Below, piece by piece: positions 1 to 9,334 of a stretch of DNA of 64,000 bases. Position numbers and translations under genes: made by a program. The stretch's first letter is position 1. Each line of letters starts with the position of its first letter. Below the pieces are notes generated by a model. That model was not told where the DNA came from. It saw only the letters and a program-made list of their open reading frames with translations, and did no database searches. The stretch comes from RPQJ01 sp963707145 (GTDB taxonomy: Bacteria > Pseudomonadota > Gammaproteobacteria > Steroidobacterales > Steroidobacteraceae), in contig CAVPOQ010000004.1 of the NCBI GenBank assembly GCA_963707145.1, forward strand, positions 620,001 through 684,000, given 5' to 3'.

Positions 1-104
1 ACGACCACGAGGCAGGCGATGGCCGCGAGGCTCGCGATGATCCCGACGAGGTGCGTCGCGCAGTTCACGGCCTCCTCGCGACGGGTGTAGCTGCTCGTGG
101 CCAC
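1..104 (-). CDS. Hemolysin III (PAQR/YqfA-like) membrane protein, N-terminal fragment
   Basis: Only the first ~34 codons are inside the window; the gene runs off the left edge. Read from a GTG at 104 (GGAAG about 9 nt upstream) the protein begins VATSSYTRREEAVNCATHLV and continues into a hydrophobic helix. The pattern Y-T/S-R-x-E-E-x-x-N-x-x-T-H is the hallmark start of bacterial hemolysin-III/PAQR seven-helix membrane proteins, in which the His is a putative metal ligand. The family's physiological role is unsettled (membrane homeostasis is suspected). It lies 23 bp downstream of the lipid operon on the same strand and could be its last gene. Confidence 0.7.
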   Translation of the reverse strand, partial: MATSSYTRREEAVNCATHLVGIIASLAAIACLVV

Positions 105-127
105 GGTGCCGGTCTTCCGCAGTGAGC

Positions 128-859
128 CTACGCGGCGTACGGCTGCCAGCCGTCCTCGGGCTGCGCGAGCCGGTCGGCCACGATCCACAGTACGCGCCGG
201 TTGAAGCCGAGTCCCATATGGCTGCTCGCGACGCGGACGTTCTCGTGGTTCTCCGGGTCGCCTTCGAGCGTGGCCTGCGCTGGCGCCACGAAACCGTCGT
301 GCTCGGAGAAGATGCAGGTCGAGGGCACCGGCGGCGGCGCGCGCATCGCCCGCGAGCGCGAGCGTGCCTGGTGCGCCACAGTGCCCATGGGCTGGGACAG
401 CACGCGGTACATGGCCTTCACGCCGGCCGGAGGGTGCGCGTCGGGGTCGAGGCGCAGCGGGCTGCCGAGGGAGATCGCCGAGCGCACGCACTCCGGGGCG
501 ACGTGTGCGACGTAGAAGGCGAACACGCCACCGAGGCTCCAGCCCACGAGGCTCACCTTGCGGCGGTGGCGATGGTGCAGGAACCGCACCTTCTGCTCGA
601 TCACATTCGCGAACTTGCGGTTGAAGCCGACGTTGCGCCCGAGGCCCCAGGTCTCGACGTGGTAGTGGCGGGACCTGAGGAACGCCCGCAGCGGCTCAAG
701 CGACACATCGCCCGCCCCGAAGCCCGGCAGCAGCAGTACCGGATGCCCGTCGCCCTTTGGTGCGCGCGACAGCCACGGCAGGCAGGCGAGCGTCTCGGCC
801 ATCTCGAGGCCCGCGCGGGCCTCGAGCATCGTGAGCAGCGAGCGAGGCAGCGCGCTCAT
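128..859 (-). CDS. Alpha/beta-hydrolase (lipase/esterase-like)
   Basis: 243-residue protein with an alpha/beta-hydrolase layout: an oxyanion-strand motif VLLLPGFGAG near residues 41-50, the nucleophile elbow GWSLGG at 106-111 (Ser108), a probable acid at Asp188 and a probable base at His214. No signal peptide is visible, so it is probably cytoplasmic. The ATG at 857-859 overlaps the stop of the upstream WS/DGAT gene (ATGA), so the two are translationally coupled. With an acyl-CoA synthetase and a wax-ester/TAG synthase upstream, hydrolysis or remodelling of a neutral lipid or acyl ester is a reasonable inference. The actual substrate is unknown. Confidence 0.85.
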   Translation of the reverse strand: MSALPRSLLTMLEARAGLEMAETLACLPWLSRAPKGDGHPVLLLPGFGAGDVSLEPLRAFLRSRHYHVETWGLGRNVGFNRKFANVIEQKVRFLHHRHRRKVSLVGWSLGGVFAFYVAHVAPECVRSAISLGSPLRLDPDAHPPAGVKAMYRVLSQPMGTVAHQARSRSRAMRAPPPVPSTCIFSEHDGFVAPAQATLEGDPENHENVRVASSHMGLGFNRRVLWIVADRLAQPEDGWQPYAA

Positions 860-2325
860 CCCGGTGCCCTGGACCTCTTGCGGGCGCGCGCGCGCGGCGC
901 GCGTTTGATGCCGGGTGCGCGCGGCGGCCCGGCAAGCAGTTCGAGTTCGACGCGCAGGCCCTCGGCGAGGTCGCGGAGATCCGGCAGCGCGCTGCGGGCC
1001 CCGGTGAGCCCGAAGAACAGTCGGCCATCGTAGCTGTAGACGGTCACGTTCAGCGCGCAGCCGTGGTAGGGGATCGAGACCGGCGAGTAGGTGAGTGCGC
1101 GCGCGCCGGCGACGTAGAGCGCGGCCGGAGGGCCCGCGACGTTCGAGATGATGACGTTGGTGGGCAGGGGGAGGCGACTGACGACGCCGTCGGCTCCGAC
1201 GACGCGAGCCAGCGTGCCGAGCAGCCAGGGCAGGCCGATCGACATCATGTCCTCTGGCATCAGTGCCTTGATGCGCTGAGCGGCAGCCTTCGCCGCGATC
1301 GCCGAGCCGTGGATCGCGCGCAGCCGCTCGTGCGCGTCGGCCAGGTCGGTGTGCAGGTCGATCGAGACGAACGAGACCTGGATCGAGTGGTCGGTATTGC
1401 CGGCATCGCGCGTCGAGAACGGCACCGCTGTCCGCAGCGGCTCGGCGGGCAGTGCGTCGTGGAGCACCAGCCAGCGCCGCAGCGCGCCCGCGCAGGCCGC
1501 GAGGATCACGTCGTTGATGGTGGCGTCGTGGGCGCGCGCGACGGCCTTGACCTGCTCCAGCGGGCACTCGACCGAGGCGAAGCTGCGCCCGGGGCGGATC
1601 GGCACGTTGAGCGGCGTGCGTGGCGCGGAGGGCAGCCCGCCCTGCGCGAGCCTCGCGAGCGCCTCGCGCCCCGCACGCAGGCCCTCGCGCACGCCCCCGC
1701 CGGTGAGGTTTCGTGCCAGCAACGCGGCCCGCTGCGGCAGGCGTGCGAACTCGACGCCCTGGTGGCGCGCGCCTGCGAGCGCGAGCTCGCGGACCGAGAC
1801 CTCCTCCGGTGCGGGTACCGGCGTCGCGCGTCGCCGGCCGCGTCGCGCGGGCGCGTCACCCACGAACGAGCGCAGGAACACCTGGGCCGAGGCGCCGTCG
1901 AGTCCCGCGTGATGGGTCTTGACGTACAGCGCCACGCCGCCGCCCTCCAGCCCCTCGATCACGTGCAGTTCCCACAGTGGCCGGTCACGGTCCATCAGTG
2001 GCGCGTGCAGGTCCGCGACGCATTCCTCGAGCTGGTGCTGGCTGCCGGGCTCGGGTAGCGCGGTGCGTCGCACGTGGTAGTCGAGGTCGGGCGCGCCCGT
2101 GATCCACATCGGGTTGGCGACGTTGAACGGCAGCGCGGCGATGCGCCGCGTGAAGACCTCGCTCTCGCCCAGGCACTTGCGGATTTCGGCCTTGAAGCGG
2201 TGGAAGAACGTGCGGGCCGCCTCCGGCGAACCCGGGTCGAGCACGAACACGGCGCCGACGTGCATCGGCGTCGCCTCCGTCTCGAGTTGCAGGAAGGCGG
2301 CGTCGATGGCTTTGACTGGTTTCAT
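856..2325 (-). CDS. Wax ester synthase/diacylglycerol O-acyltransferase (WS/DGAT)
   Basis: 489-residue bifunctional acyltransferase. Enzymes of this family transfer acyl groups from acyl-CoA to long-chain alcohols or diacylglycerol to make wax esters or triacylglycerol. The catalytic HHxxxDG motif is present as HHAGLDG at residues 138-144. Other conserved pieces are PLWE near 116 and NDVILA in the C-terminal half. The start at 2325 (MKPVKAIDAAFLQ) gives the canonical family N-terminus; longer in-frame extensions upstream are antisense to or overlap the ligase gene. Its ATG overlaps the stop of the upstream acyl-CoA synthetase (ATGA), and its own stop overlaps the downstream hydrolase start, giving a tight three-gene operon. 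A role in carbon/energy storage is inferred from the family. Confidence 0.93.
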   Translation of the reverse strand: MKPVKAIDAAFLQLETEATPMHVGAVFVLDPGSPEAARTFFHRFKAEIRKCLGESEVFTRRIAALPFNVANPMWITGAPDLDYHVRRTALPEPGSQHQLEECVADLHAPLMDRDRPLWELHVIEGLEGGGVALYVKTHHAGLDGASAQVFLRSFVGDAPARRGRRRATPVPAPEEVSVRELALAGARHQGVEFARLPQRAALLARNLTGGGVREGLRAGREALARLAQGGLPSAPRTPLNVPIRPGRSFASVECPLEQVKAVARAHDATINDVILAACAGALRRWLVLHDALPAEPLRTAVPFSTRDAGNTDHSIQVSFVSIDLHTDLADAHERLRAIHGSAIAAKAAAQRIKALMPEDMMSIGLPWLLGTLARVVGADGVVSRLPLPTNVIISNVAGPPAALYVAGARALTYSPVSIPYHGCALNVTVYSYDGRLFFGLTGARSALPDLRDLAEGLRVELELLAGPPRAPGIKRAPRARARKRSRAPG

Positions 2326-3875
2326 GCGACCTGCGACGGCGCGCGGCCGTCGTTCTCCGTGTAGAGACGATGCAGTTCTTTCTTCAGGACCTTGCCCTGC
2401 GGACTCACCGGCAGTTCCGCCACGATGCGCACGCTGCGCGGCACCTTGTAGCGCGCAAGCCGCGAGCGGCAGTGCTCGATCACGCGTTCCGGATCCAGCT
2501 CGCGGCCGGGGCGCGGCACGACCAGCGCGAGCCCGACCTCGCCCCAGCGGCCATCCGGCACGCCGATCACGGCGCACTGGCTCACGCCGTCGAGCGCGTC
2601 GATCGCGTCCTCCACCTCCGCCGGGTACACGTTCTCGCCACCGGAGATGTACATGTCCTTGATGCGGTCCACGACGTAGATCGTGCCTGCGGCGGTCATG
2701 CGGCCGGCGTCGCCGGTGCGAAACCAGCCGTGGGCGGTGAACGCGGCGCGCGTTGCCTCGGGGTCGTGCCAGTAGCCCGGCGTGACGCCGGGGCCGCGCA
2801 CCTGGATCTCGCCCACGCGGCCGCGGGGCAGCTCCAACCCGTGCTCGTCACCGATCTGCACGCTCACGTGCATCAGCGGGTGGCCCGCGGAGCCGATCTG
2901 CTCGCGGGCCTTCTCCGGCGGTGTGAACGACACGCTGAAAGCCTCGGTGAGGCCGAAGGACTGCGACAGCACGAGCCCCTTGGCGGCCCAGGTCTCGAGT
3001 ACGTGCAGCGGCACCGGCGCCGCGCCGACGCCCGCCACCTCGAGCGTCGGGAACGACGCCGTGGCGAACTCGGGGCGCTGGCTCATGAGCTGGTAGGTCG
3101 TGGGCACGCCGACCGTGTGCGTGATGCCGAGCGCCGGGTCGCACAGCAGCGCAAGGCAGTCCGCGGGATCGAACGCGCGCATCACCAGTACGGCGCCGCC
3201 GAAGTGAAACGAGGGCATGGCGAGCGCGTTCAAGCCCGCGGCGTGGAACAGCGGCGAGTAGGTCAGCGTGCGTGTGCCGGCCCGGATGCGCGCGTGCAGC
3301 GCCGCGTGCACGACGATGTTGTTCGTCATGCGGTGCGTGTAGATGACGCCCTTGGGCCGCCCCGTCGTGCCCGAGGTGTAGAGCAGCATGTTGATCGTGT
3401 CGAAGTCCACGTGCTCCATGACCACATTGGGCTCATGCGCCGCGATCAGTTGCTCGTAGTCGCAGGCGGGTTCGCCGGGCCGGCGCTCGACGGCGGGTGC
3501 GTGGCCCAGCGCGAGCTGGGCCGAGAACGCGGCGTCGTGCAGCACCACGCGCGGCTCGCAGTGATCGAGGATCGCCGCGGTCTCGTGCGCCGTGAGTCGC
3601 CAGTTGAGCGGCACGAAGATCGCGCCGAGCTTCCAGCAGGCGAACATGGTCTCGAAGTGGTCCGTTCCGTTCTGGGCCAGGAAGCCCACCCGGTCGCCGT
3701 GCTCGACGCCGTAGCGCTCGCGCAGCGCGGTGGCGAGCCGGGTCGCGCGACCGTCGAACTCGCGGTAGCTGAGCCAGCGGCCGGTGCCGAGATCCACCGC
3801 TGCGAGCCGGTCGGGGTCGAACTCGGCATGGTAGGCGAGCCAGTCGAAGACCGGGTCTGTCGGGGTGCGGCGCAT
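2322..3875 (-). CDS. Long-chain fatty acid--CoA ligase (AMP-forming)
   Basis: 517-residue ANL-superfamily acyl-CoA synthetase that would activate a carboxylic acid through an acyl-AMP. The P-loop YTSGTTGRPKG is at about 166-176, followed by the A8 region GWFRTGD and the C-terminal catalytic lysine in PQGKVLKKEL (about 495). Length and motifs fit FadD/AlkK-like medium/long-chain enzymes. It is the first gene of the coupled operon ligase, WS/DGAT, hydrolase, so it probably supplies acyl-CoA to the acyltransferase. The ATG at 3873-3875 is used because the sequence upstream diverges into the 3' flank of metY. Substrate chain length cannot be read from the sequence. Confidence 0.9.
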   Translation of the reverse strand: MRRTPTDPVFDWLAYHAEFDPDRLAAVDLGTGRWLSYREFDGRATRLATALRERYGVEHGDRVGFLAQNGTDHFETMFACWKLGAIFVPLNWRLTAHETAAILDHCEPRVVLHDAAFSAQLALGHAPAVERRPGEPACDYEQLIAAHEPNVVMEHVDFDTINMLLYTSGTTGRPKGVIYTHRMTNNIVVHAALHARIRAGTRTLTYSPLFHAAGLNALAMPSFHFGGAVLVMRAFDPADCLALLCDPALGITHTVGVPTTYQLMSQRPEFATASFPTLEVAGVGAAPVPLHVLETWAAKGLVLSQSFGLTEAFSVSFTPPEKAREQIGSAGHPLMHVSVQIGDEHGLELPRGRVGEIQVRGPGVTPGYWHDPEATRAAFTAHGWFRTGDAGRMTAAGTIYVVDRIKDMYISGGENVYPAEVEDAIDALDGVSQCAVIGVPDGRWGEVGLALVVPRPGRELDPERVIEHCRSRLARYKVPRSVRIVAELPVSPQGKVLKKELHRLYTENDGRAPSQVA

Positions 3876-3994
3876 TACGTCGTTCCCGGGCGCTGCGGAG
3901 TGGCCGGACCAGCCCGCATTCTGTGCCAGCCAGCGGGGCGCCGGGCCCCGGATCTACACCTACGTCGGCCGTGGTGCCCGCGCACCGTGGTCGC

Positions 3995-5266
3995 TCAGGC
4001 GGCCGCCAGCGCCTGCTCGAGATCGGCGAGCAGGTCGTCGACGTGCTCGATGCCGACCGACAGCCGCACCATGTCCTCGCTGACCCCGGCGCGCTCGAGT
4101 TCCGCCGCATTGAGCTGCCGGTGGGTCGTGCTGGCCGGATGGCAGGCCAACGACTTCGCATCGCCGATGTTGACCAGCCGCACGAACAGCCCGAGCGCGT
4201 CCTGGAAGCGGGCGCCGGCGGCCATGCCGCCCTCGATGCCGAACGTGAGGATGCCCGAGGCCCGTCCTCCCATGTACTTCACCGCCAGCGCGTGACTCGG
4301 GTGATCCGGCAGGCCGGCATAGTTCACCCAGCGCACCTTCGGGTGCCGCGCGAGATATTTCGCCACCGCCAGCGTGTTCTCGCAGATGCGGTCCATGCGC
4401 AGTGCCAGCGTCTCGATGCCCTGCAGGATCAGGAAGCTGTTGAAGGGCGAGATCGCGGCACCCATGTTCCTGAGCGGCACCACGCGCGCGCGGCCGATGT
4501 AGGCCGCCGGGCCGAAGGCCGCCGTGTAGACCACGCCGTGATAGGACACGTCCGGCGTGTTGAGCCGCGGGAACTTGTCGGCGTGCTTCGCCCACGGGAA
4601 GCGGCCCGAGTCCACCAGCGCGCCGCCGATGCTGGTGCCGTGACCGCCCAGGTACTTGGTGAGCGAGTGAACGACGATGTCCGCGCCGTGCTCGAACGGG
4701 CGGCACAGATAGGGCGAGGGCACGGTGTTGTCCACGATCAGCGGGATGCCGTGGCGGTGCGCCACCTCGGCCAGCGTCGCGAAGTCCGTGATGTTGCCGG
4801 CCGGATTGCCGACCGACTCGCAGAAGATCGCCCGCGTGTTCGCGTCGATCAGCCGCTCGAACGACGCCGGGTCGCGGTGGTCGGCGAACTTCACCGTGAG
4901 CCCGTATTGCGGGAAGGTGTGCGCGAACAGGTTGTAGGTGCCGCCGTACAGTGCCGAGGAGCTGATCACGTTCTGGCCGGCCTCGGTGATGGTCTGCAGC
5001 GCGTAGGTGATGGCGGCCTGCCCCGAGGCGAGCGCGAGCGCGCCGACGCCGCCCTCGAGCGCTGCGACGCGTTTCTCCAGCACGTCGGTCGTCGGGTTCA
5101 TGATCCGCGTGTAGATGTTGCCCGGCACCTTCAGGTCGAAGAGGTCGGCGCCATGCTGGGTGTCGTCGAAGGCGTAGGAGGTGGTCTGGTAGATCGGTAC
5201 CGCGACGGCCTTAGTGGTGGGATCGGGCGCGTAGCCGCCGTGGACGACGAGGGTTTCGAGCTTCAT
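3995..5266 (-). CDS. metY: O-acetylhomoserine sulfhydrylase / aminocarboxypropyltransferase
   Basis: 423-residue PLP enzyme of the Cys/Met-metabolism family; MetY makes homocysteine directly from O-acetylhomoserine and sulfide. The PLP lysine is K204 in HSLTKYLGGHG, and the N-terminal YQTTSYAFDDTQHGADLF-type block is characteristic of MetY rather than MetB/MetC. The length matches MetY (about 420-430). The frame stays open upstream, but the ATG at 5264-5266 gives the family N-terminus (MKLETLVVHGG). Cystathionine gamma-synthase is less likely on motif grounds. I could not recognise a SAM riboswitch in the roughly 170-bp region upstream that it shares with the divergent TonB-receptor gene. Confidence 0.88.
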   Translation of the reverse strand: MKLETLVVHGGYAPDPTTKAVAVPIYQTTSYAFDDTQHGADLFDLKVPGNIYTRIMNPTTDVLEKRVAALEGGVGALALASGQAAITYALQTITEAGQNVISSSALYGGTYNLFAHTFPQYGLTVKFADHRDPASFERLIDANTRAIFCESVGNPAGNITDFATLAEVAHRHGIPLIVDNTVPSPYLCRPFEHGADIVVHSLTKYLGGHGTSIGGALVDSGRFPWAKHADKFPRLNTPDVSYHGVVYTAAFGPAAYIGRARVVPLRNMGAAISPFNSFLILQGIETLALRMDRICENTLAVAKYLARHPKVRWVNYAGLPDHPSHALAVKYMGGRASGILTFGIEGGMAAGARFQDALGLFVRLVNIGDAKSLACHPASTTHRQLNAAELERAGVSEDMVRLSVGIEHVDDLLADLEQALAAA

Positions 5267-5387
5267 GTGGGGGCCTTCCGGGGGTGTGAACCGCCACATT
5301 GTCCGGTAAGCCCAAGACCGTGTCGCCCTGTGAGAATCACGAGTCATGTGCTCAGAACGCGGCGCGGGACGCGCCGGCGCCGTCGAA

Positions 5388-5401
5388 TTGACCTGGGTCA
5401 T
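5388..5401. promoter_or_regulatory. Near-perfect FNR/DNR-type palindrome upstream of the TonB receptor
   Basis: TTGACCTGGGTCAT matches TTGAC-N4-GTCAA at 9 of 10 fixed positions. It is the same 6-bp-arm architecture as the three perfect boxes before nirS, norZ and hemN. It lies 34 bp upstream of the proposed TonB-receptor ATG. Its role is inferred and less secure than for the other three, because a class-II spacing would put the transcript start almost on the start codon. Confidence 0.4.
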
Positions 5402-5435
5402 GGAGGACCAGGGGCAGGCTCATCAGACTGGATCC

Positions 5436-7650
5436 ATGAACGCTTCCGGCCGCCTGTCTCTGGCCATCGTGCTCGCCCTCGCGCTCGCCTCGGTCGGATT
5501 GGCGGGCACGGCCCCGGCGGGCGTGACGGCCGACGAGAACGTGCTCGAGACCGTCACGGTGTACGCGCGGCGGCTGGTACCCGTCACCCGCGTGGCGGCG
5601 ACCGTGACCGTGATTACGGAGGCGGAGATCCAGCGCACGATGGCGGTCGACGTGAAGCAGCTGGTGCGCTACGAGCCCGGCCTGAGCGTCCGCAGCGACC
5701 CGTTCCGCTTCGGGCTCGACACCTTCACCGTGCGCGGCATGACGGGCAACCGCGTCGCCGTCGAGATCGACGGCATTCCCGCGGCCGGCGGGTTCACCAT
5801 CGGCAGCTTCTCGGACTCCGGCCGCAGCTTCGTTGACCTCGGGTTCGTCCGCAGGGTCGAGGTGCTGCGAGGGCCGGCCTCCTCGCTCTACGGCAGCGAC
5901 GCCATCGGCGGCGTGGTCGCGATGACCACACTGTCGCCCGCCGACGTGCTCGGCGCGGCGGGCTCCGGCGGACGTGCGGAGGCGGGCTACCGCGGCGACG
6001 ACGACGGCTGGCACGCGCTCGCGATCGGCGCTGCCCGCTTCGGCTCTGCGGACGCGATGCTCGGCTACGTGCATCGCGAAGGTCGCCAGCCCGACACGGC
6101 GGCGGACGTCCCGCCCGACCCGCGCCACTACGAGGCCGACTCGATGATCGCGAAGCTCGCCCTCGCGGCCATGCCCGGCGGGGCGCTCACGCTGACCGCG
6201 GAGGGCGGGCGCCTGCGCCAGGACACCGACGTGGCCGCGTTCGAGGAACTCGCCGGCAGCCGCTTCGTCAACACCGTCGCGCTCTCTGGCGACGACTCCG
6301 GCGGGCGTTTCCGCGCCAGCGCCGAGCAGCAGCTCGCGAGCGCCAGGGTCTACGACTCCGCCGACTGGCGCCTCTACTGGCAGGGCACCGACACGCGCCA
6401 GGACACGTCGGAGGCGCGCCGGGCCGTGCCGCCGCGCACGCCGCCGGTGCAGCTCGAGCGCGAGTTCCGGCTCTCCGACCGGACGCTCGGCGCCGAGTTC
6501 ACCGCGGTCAAGGGCGCTGCGACCGGCCGTCTCGAGCACGACCTCGTCTACGGGGCCGAGCTGGCCCGCACGCGCATCGAGGAGCGGCGCAACGGTTCGC
6601 AGACCAATCTCGTCACGGGTGCGACCAGCCCCACGATCCTGGGCGAGACGTTTCCGCTGCGCGATTTCCCGGTGTCGAACGTCACCGAGGCGGGCCTGTT
6701 CCTGCAGGACGAGATCCGCCCGGGTGGCGGCGCGTGGACTGTGATTCCGGCGCTGCGCGCGGACTACTACCGCCTCTCGCCCGAGGCCGACGCGCTCTAC
6801 CGCGAGGACAACCCGCGCCTGCCCGTCGTCGGCCTCGACGACTGGTCCGTGTCGCCCAAGATCGGCGTGACGCGGGCGTTCGGCGAGTCGGCGACGGCGT
6901 TCTTCCAGTACGCCAGCGGGTATCCGGGCGCCGCCGCCCGAGGATGTCAACATCGGCCTCGACCTGCCGCTGCTGAACATTCGCGCGGTGCCGAACCCGG
7001 ATCTCGAGCCCGAGTCGAGCCGAGGCTACGAGCTGGGCCTGCGCTGGAACGATGCCGCGCTCGACCTGACCGCCAGCGGCTACTGGACCGACTACGACGA
7101 CTTCATCGAGTCCAAGGTGAACCTCGGTGCGGATCCTGCCACCGGTGTGATGCTGTTCCAGTCGCAGAACGTCGCCAGCGCGAGGATCTACGGGGCTGAG
7201 ATGTCGGTGATCGGACGCGTGGGGGAGTGGTCGCCGCGGCTGTCCGGCTGGACGGCGCGGCTGGCCGCCGCGTACTCACGCGGCGAGGACCTCGTCCGCG
7301 AGCGGCCGCTGAACTCGGTCGATCCGGCGAGCGGCGTGCTGTCGCTGCGCTACGAGGCCGCCTCGAGCCGCTGGGGCGGGGAACTCGTGACGACCGTGGT
7401 GGCGGACAAACGCCGCGTCGACCGCAGTCGCGCAGATCTCTACGCGACCCGTTCGTGCGCCGCGCTCGACCTGCTCGGCCACCTCCAGCTCGGGCATGGC
7501 CTGACGCTGTCGGGCGGACTCTTCAATCTCACCGATCGCGCCTGCATCGAGTGGGCGGACGTGCGCGGCCGGCCCGACGGCGACCCGCTGATTCCGTACT
7601 ACACGCGGCCCGGTCGCAACCTGTCGGTGACGCTGCGCTGGTCCGACTGA
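5436..7650 (+). CDS. TonB-dependent outer-membrane receptor (interrupted by an apparent +1 frameshift)
   Basis: Outer-membrane barrel receptor of about 737 residues for a chelated metal or heme-like ligand; the specificity is unknown. The ATG at 5436 starts a signal peptide ending near GVTADENV. A TonB box-like ETVTVYAR, the plug domain (VTVITEAEIQRT, VRGMTGNRVAVEIDG, RVEVLRGPASSLYGSDAIGG) and a C-terminal beta-barrel ending in LSVTLRWSD follow. The frame breaks at about 6923: GGGTATCCGGGCG should read GGGTTCCGGGCG to restore the near-invariant barrel motif GFRAPPPEDVN and then NPDLEPESS. One extra A explains everything, and both halves are otherwise intact. This is a probable sequence error or a very recent mutation. 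It is divergent from metY and carries a possible DNR-type box upstream. Confidence 0.85.
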
Positions 7651-7667
7651 CGGACCGACCACGGGCC

Positions 7668-8138
7668 TCAGAACGGCGTGCCGTCCCGCCGGGTGAACTT
7701 GCCGCGCTGGCCGGGCGGGTTGTAGAGCATGTCCACGTCCGGATAGAAGACTTCGTCGGCATCGGCCTGTGTGCCGACCTCGAGGTAGATCGCCGGACGG
7801 TCGGAACGGTTGAGCAACTGGTGGCCGTCGCCCGACCCTGCCGGGAATCCCGCGCAGCAGCCCGCGCGCAGCAACTGCTCGCCCGCGTCGGTGCGCAGCA
7901 CGACCTCGCCCTCGAGCACGTACACGAACTCCTCCTCGTGGGTGTGCCAGTGGCGCATCGAGGACTCCTTGCCCGGCGGCAGCGTGGTGAGGTTCACGCC
8001 GAACTGCCGCAGTCCCAGCGTGCTGCCGAGCGGGCGCTTCTCGCGCGGCAGCACGCGCGAGCGGTACGGCTCCGGATAGCCCGAATCGGTGCGCGGCTCG
8101 AGCGTGGCCGGGTTCAGGGCAGGTGGACGCAGTGTCAT
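7668..8138 (-). CDS. Cupin-domain protein
   Basis: 156-residue single-domain cupin. The metal-binding motif 1 begins HWHTHEEEFVYVLEGEV (His63, His65, His67, Glu69/70 region), and motif 2 includes GFPAGSGDGHQLLN. This is the RmlC-like barrel with a likely divalent metal site. Small cupins of this kind often act on or bind sugars or small acids, but no activity can be assigned here. The ATG at 8136-8138 gives the shortest sensible start, and longer frames overlap lpxD. It is convergent with the TonB receptor, with only 17 bp between the stops. Confidence 0.8.
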   Translation of the reverse strand: MTLRPPALNPATLEPRTDSGYPEPYRSRVLPREKRPLGSTLGLRQFGVNLTTLPPGKESSMRHWHTHEEEFVYVLEGEVVLRTDAGEQLLRAGCCAGFPAGSGDGHQLLNRSDRPAIYLEVGTQADADEVFYPDVDMLYNPPGQRGKFTRRDGTPF

Positions 8139-8215
8139 CGCGATCTCCCGTGCGGTGTGAACGGCGAGAATACGCCGGCCTCGCCGACGCGCGGCGACGG
8201 CGCCGACGGCGCCGG

Positions 8216-9289
8216 CTATGGCTTGTCCGGCAGCGGCAGCCGCTTCAGCACCCGCTTGAGGTCCCTGCGCATCTCGGTGATGTGGCCGAGTGAGGCGAGG
8301 GTGCGCATCGCGTCCATGCGCGGCTGCAACGGGTAGCCGGCGTACTGGCCGGGCTCGGTCACGTCGCTGGTGACGGTCGAGCGGCCCGCCAGCTCCACGT
8401 CGTCGGCCAGCGTGAGGTGCGCCGAGACCACGGAATTGCCGCCGGTCATGAAGCGGCGGCCGATGGTGGTCGATCCCGCCATCATGAACCCGGCCGTGTA
8501 GAGGCCGTCCTCGCCGAGATCGCAGTTGTGCGCCACGTGGCAGATGTTGTCGAGCTTCGTGCCGGAGCGGATCCAGGTGGATGCGAGCTTGGCGCGGTCG
8601 ATGGCGCAGTTGCTGCCGATCTCCACCTCGTCGCCGATGCGCACGTTGCCGAGGTGCGGGATCTTGCGGGGGCGGCGACTCGCGCCCACGGCATACCCGA
8701 ACCCGTCGCTGCCGATGCTGGTGTGCGGGTGTATCTCGCAGTCGCGTCCGATCTCGCAGTCGGCGCCCACGAAGACGTGCGGATGGAGGATCGTGCCGGC
8801 GCCGATGCGCGCGCCGTTCTCGATCACGACGTGCGCGCCGATGCAGCAGCCGTCCCCGATCGTGGCGTCGGCGCCGATCACGCAGTAGGGCCCCAGCAGC
8901 ACCTCCGAGCCGATCGAGGCGCTCGGGTGCACGACGGCGGTGCAGTGGCGCTCGCCCCACTGCGTGAAGCGTTCGCGCTTGCGGTCGAAGTACTCGAGCA
9001 GCACCGCCATGCCCATCGGCACCGACGACACCGCGAAACAGCAGCCGAACGAAGGCTCGTGCGCCGCGAGGCGATCGGCCACCGCCCGCTGCACGACCAG
9101 AATGGCGGCGCCGCGCTGCCGGGCGGTCGCGATCTGCGCCTCGTCGGTCACGAACACCAGGCTGTCGGGACCGCCGTCCTCGGGGCTGCGGCAACTCGCC
9201 GCGACGGACTCGAGGTCGCCCTGTAGCAAGGTAAATGCATCGGCGTGCCGGCTCTGGACGGTCTGCGCGTGGAGCATGGGGCCTCGCAT
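8216..9289 (-). CDS. LpxD-like UDP-3-O-acylglucosamine N-acyltransferase
   Basis: 357-residue hexapeptide-repeat acyltransferase. The C-terminal two-thirds is a left-handed beta-helix (GPYCVIGADATIGDGCCIG and similar repeats) with the LpxD catalytic-His block CHVAHNCDLG. The N-terminal domain resembles the uridine-binding domain (DSLVFVTDEAQI, VHPSASIG). LpxD adds the N-linked acyl chain during lipid A synthesis. It is not next to lpxA/lpxB/fabZ here, unlike the usual essential locus, so it may be a second copy or act on another UDP-sugar. Starts at 9289 or 9277 are both possible. Confidence 0.8.
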   Translation of the reverse strand: MRGPMLHAQTVQSRHADAFTLLQGDLESVAASCRSPEDGGPDSLVFVTDEAQIATARQRGAAILVVQRAVADRLAAHEPSFGCCFAVSSVPMGMAVLLEYFDRKRERFTQWGERHCTAVVHPSASIGSEVLLGPYCVIGADATIGDGCCIGAHVVIENGARIGAGTILHPHVFVGADCEIGRDCEIHPHTSIGSDGFGYAVGASRRPRKIPHLGNVRIGDEVEIGSNCAIDRAKLASTWIRSGTKLDNICHVAHNCDLGEDGLYTAGFMMAGSTTIGRRFMTGGNSVVSAHLTLADDVELAGRSTVTSDVTEPGQYAGYPLQPRMDAMRTLASLGHITEMRRDLKRVLKRLPLPDKP

Positions 9290-9334
9290 GGGTGGTGGCA
9301 GCCGCGGCGTTGCACCGCGGGCTGAACGTCGCCG

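Noticed and set aside
5267..5435. Possible SAM or cobalamin riboswitch between metY and the TonB receptor
   Set aside because: No recognisable conserved aptamer core on either strand; only a DNR-like palindrome is convincing.
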